From assembly GCA_030141605.1 (NCBI GenBank), contig JAQGDQ010002372.1, positions 310,001 to 374,000 of the forward strand: a stretch of 64,000 bases of DNA. Reading direction: 5' to 3'. Source of the stretch: Tubiluchus corallicola. Taxonomy: Eukaryota > Priapulida > Priapulimorpha > Priapulimorphida > Tubiluchidae. Shown piece by piece: positions 60,501-64,000 of the stretch; the stretch's first letter is position 1, and every line of letters begins with the position of its first letter. Position numbers and translations under genes: made by a program. The notes beneath the pieces were generated by a model. The model had not been told where the DNA came from and did no database searches. It saw only the letters and a program-made list of their open reading frames with translations.

Positions 60501-63500
60501 TGAAGCTCTCATCATTCTCTCCGTATTCTTTCACTTCCCTGTACAGTTTTGTCGTGCGACAAAAAGCTTGTTATGTATGCAAATTTACAGTTTAATGCCC
60601 GACTTCTTTAACAAAACACTGCCGTGTCTACAGTACTTTCTTTACCATGTCTGCGTTGTGTTATCATCAGCGCTTTACTTTGTGCTTCTTAGCTGAATAT
60701 TTTTCATCATGTGTTCTCATTGTTATAAGTACTTTCACCGTTTTCGCAATTGCTTTGTCCAATTTCAACCAATCAGTAAGTTTATAATTATAGAAAAGTC
60801 GCAAAAATAAGAGAAACGTTTCGATGAAATCATTGACAATATTTCACATTAGATTTTGAGAGCAGCATAAAGTTACAATTTCAGACTGTGTTTTTATATA
60901 AATTTTTAGCAATAATTGCTTTCTGCATGGTGTAAACAAGGTAAATGGCCTGAAGTACAAGATTAAAACTCAGATTAAAGACACAAATGTCACACCTAGT
61001 AAATTACTAGTTAGCTTCCATGGCGTCACTATAGCTATTTATTTTAGGTGCAGTAGACGGCTTTATTAGGGCATTCGTTTTAATATTTATTTAAAGGCCA
61101 TTTACATTAATGTATAATTTACATACGGATGTCCGCAGTTATCTCAAGAGTCAGAACTCAAAAGGCCAAGAATGGCATATTTTGGCGTAGCTGCTACAAA
61201 GCTGCGTGGAGTTTATCCACTTGAGAAAAATACCAATATTTGATGCTTTTTAGTTTTTTTTAGTTGGGACAAGTATACTAAAGAAGATTCAGTAAAACTG
61301 AATGTTGGTGACTAGTGAGGCCCCTGTTTTTTCCATTTGTGACTGTAACACAGCCTTCACATTTGTAAAAAGAAAAGATCACAGTCAGTGATGTGAAAGG
61401 GAATAGTGCTCAGGCCACTTCTCGGATTCTTATTATAAAGCCTGCAGCTCTGATCGTTGGTGCAAATAAACTTTCATTCCTGTACATGTACATACTTCAG
61501 TTGAGCAGGCATCTCAAGTGCCCATATTCCTTGAAAAGAAATTAGACCACTCAAATTAAATGTAATTTTCTTCTCCATGTGCAATGATGCAGGAAGGTGG
61601 TTTTACCTATGTTAAATGTCCGTTTCTCGATCTGTCCTGCTAAGCAATTCACTTGTGCACGCTCGTGGGGGTAAATTTGTGCTCGTTTGCTGTTTGCTCG
61701 CTAGCTATGTCCAAGGGCAGACGTGGAGATGTAGAAATTCCCATTCTTACTGTCACCTCCGCGGGTAGTAAAATATTTTGATTTAGAAAAATGTTGTGTA
61801 TGTTACTGTTTTGAACGGCTTATTGAAGATATTGCAAGACGTCTCTCGCTTGCTGCTTTTGAAAACGTTGGCAACTACACTGACTACAACAGTAATTACC
61901 AGAGGCAGCAAGAACGATAATTAGAACAAATCATCATAGCAGCAAAAGCAACAAAAACGACAACGAAAGGCAACAGCAGAGTCATGTAAACGTGTCACAT
62001 ATAGAAAAATATCAAATTTACCCATTTCGTCGTTATCTCGTATTAACAATCATGCGTTATCTATATTCGTGCATTCGACCACTTTCCGATTACTCTTATT
62101 TATATCACGAAACCTACTCCTACTATTACTTTTAGCACCACTACTACAGAATTTCAAGTGCCACGTTAGTATCAGAAGCAGTGGTAGAAATCCTGTGACA
62201 ACAGCAGCGTTTGCGCATAGGTCCTGTACACCGTATTACAGAAAAAATAAAAAATGTATGTCGATGGGCAATGATAATTAAATTTTTCTGGACCTATATT
62301 TATGCTTGCACTTTTCATCTATGGCCTGTTATAGCATCTGGTTGTATAATCGTAAACAATTTGTAGTAATGTTACCTCCATATGTGGACATGATTCTTAA
62401 GAAACAAATCAATCTAATCTCAAGAAATATATAACTTGACATAAAACCAAAGCTCTTATTTATTATCATAGAATTTAGAAAAATACAGGTTTTGGTCTTC
62501 ATTTATCCTTATTTCAGTTTTCATTAAAGTTGATAGTTAATTATCTTAGCTGCAATAGAGCATCGCTTAAAATTAATGCAGTTACATATTCCATTAGTTT
62601 CACTCTCTGCTGCCAGAACTTTGAAAGAGTACTACAAATTAGTCAGTCGTCTGTGTTGGATTTTTGTGAAAGGGCTTATCACTTAATAATCATTGCTTGG
62701 GTTAGACTGGTGATTAATTAAACAAAAAATACGCCAAGCATTTGTTTCATTAATTCTTTAGCTTTGCAACAGTTTTTTGTTCAAGCCTTACAAGACACAA
62801 TTCCTGACCTAATTGTGGTTCTACTGTTTTTTGCCACCGCTTTCGTACTATGTAGTGAAAGGCGGTAAAGATTCACTGGTTAAAATGTTTTTTCGAATGA
62901 CTACTTTTGAAGAACGTTAAACTAATTGCAGTGTGTCTTTTGCTTTTTGACGGTTTCCTATATTGTCGGTTAGACAGTTGCAGTCCTGAGGGCAAAGCTG
63001 TTACTGTCCCATTTTGTGACATGGAAAAGTCATTTTGACTTCTAGATGGCACCTATTGCGATAGTGATGCACATTCACTGAGTCTATTTGTTAAAAATGT
63101 GAGTGAAATTACAACACACGTGTAACCTAGTTTAAACGCGGTTAAAAGAAATAAAATCAACATTTAAGAGTCAATTTTGCGTGATTATCTACGAAAATAT
63201 GAAAGTTTACACGCATAATTTGAAAACATTATTTTGTACACCGGGCGTCTAGATTCCCGGGGTGGGGGGGGGGGGGGGGTGAAAGACGAAAAGTAGACAA
63301 AGAAAGAGGGAAAAGGGAATGTTACATGAATGAAAAAGCGAGCAAATAAAGAGTGACCAAATATACAAATGAAAGAAAGAATAAATAAATAAATGTATGA
63401 AAGAAAAATGAATGGACGGGTTGATATTTAGATAGACTTATAAGAGAACGAAGAAACTCGCGAAGAGCGTGACCAGAACTTTCTATGTCAACCGAACAAA

Positions 63501-64000
63501 CCATTAAGTAGTGGGTTACATTTAAACCGGTTACCAAAACTCATGTTGATAATTTCAAAAACTTCTAGGTGACAGCATCTTACACGTGCTATTCGCACTG
63601 TGTCACTGACTACATTATGTGTACATTGGCTAATGAATACCTGCCCGCCCGTAAGAATACAGGGCCAATAACCGTGATGATAATTTATGCGCATATTTGC
63701 ACACACATTGTCGTCCGATTTAGACACCAACTTTATTTATTTAGTTTTGCCATAACGAAAATGGCTATATTCAAAATTTAGTAAATGAACCAATAATTCG
63801 TAATCTTGCAATTAAAATTATGCATAATTTGTTGTACTACAAAATTTTATAATATTCTTTTATAAGTTCTTTGTAATATTTTGAAAGCTTTGAGGCACGA
63901 GTAGTTGTAAATGGTGTACAGTAATGAACTTGTTGTTAAGAAATGTTGTTGTAAAAAAGACTTGTAAACAACAAACAGAAACAACCTCAAGTGATGGCAT
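54569..64000. other. PHLPP intron 5 and beyond; no further exon identified
   Basis: 9.4 kb without a convincing LRR or PP2C exon. One short candidate (57513-57556) has an acceptor and a donor but encodes too little to support. A G homopolymer lies at 63264-63279. No other gene was recognised on either strand, so the rest of PHLPP probably lies past the window end. Confidence 0.5.
63264..63279 (+). repeat. G homopolymer run
   Basis: Sixteen consecutive G, preceded by CCCGGGGT. It could form a G-quadruplex on the plus strand and is a likely sequencing or assembly error spot. Confidence 0.85.

Noticed and set aside
1-64000. CRISPR arrays, operons, rRNA or phage genes
   Set aside because: None seen. 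All supported genes are spliced animal genes and the regular repeats are microsatellites or transposon ends.

Overview
This is an AT-rich, intron-rich nuclear segment from an animal, most likely a non-vertebrate bilaterian. The support is spliced genes with GT/AG introns whose phases join exactly, a ciliary EFHC1 gene, a PHLPP phosphatase gene, an exon of a secretin-family hormone receptor, many microsatellites, a decayed non-LTR retrotransposon and several foldback or MITE-like repeats. I cannot name the species. Nothing bacterial or phage-like is present (no operons, CRISPR array or rRNA).

Layout. (1) About 1-13.5 kb is mostly intergenic or repeat DNA. It holds one clear exon of a class B1 GPCR (4469-4603, minus), a 2.7-kb element with diverged long inverted arms (about 5055-7735), a GA microsatellite, and a perfect 136-bp inverted repeat (10522-10657 / 10903-11038). 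(2) 13558-26072, minus: a nine-exon gene encoding a predicted protein of about 2063 residues. It has ankyrin repeats, then a ~1400-residue segment on one 4.2-kb exon, then a kinase-like domain fused to a KEN (IRE1/RNase L-type) domain. The order ANK - pseudokinase - KEN is that of RNase L, but the long insert and the loss of both catalytic signatures make it unusual. This is the most interesting object in the window. (3) 28637-39598, minus: a complete 15-exon EFHC1 gene of about 669 residues (three DM10 domains plus a C-terminal EF-hand region). (4) 39993 to beyond the window end, plus: the 5' part of a PHLPP-type gene (N-terminal RA-like region, PH domain, first leucine-rich repeats). Its LRR remainder and phosphatase domain lie past 64000 or in exons I could not find.

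EFHC1 and PHLPP are head to head with 394 bp between start codons, so they probably share a bidirectional promoter. That gap has an X-box-like site (RFX factors, typical of cilia genes) and a short upstream ORF overlapping the PHLPP start. The RNase L-like gene lies downstream of EFHC1 on the same strand, about 2.5 kb away. PHLPP intron 1 carries a degenerate CR1/L2-like LINE in the same orientation. Introns of EFHC1 and of the RNase L-like gene carry members of one short-repeat family built on units resembling GGTAAAAATGGCACA.

Exon models were made by hand from splice-site consensus and phase continuity. UTRs and transcription starts are not determined.
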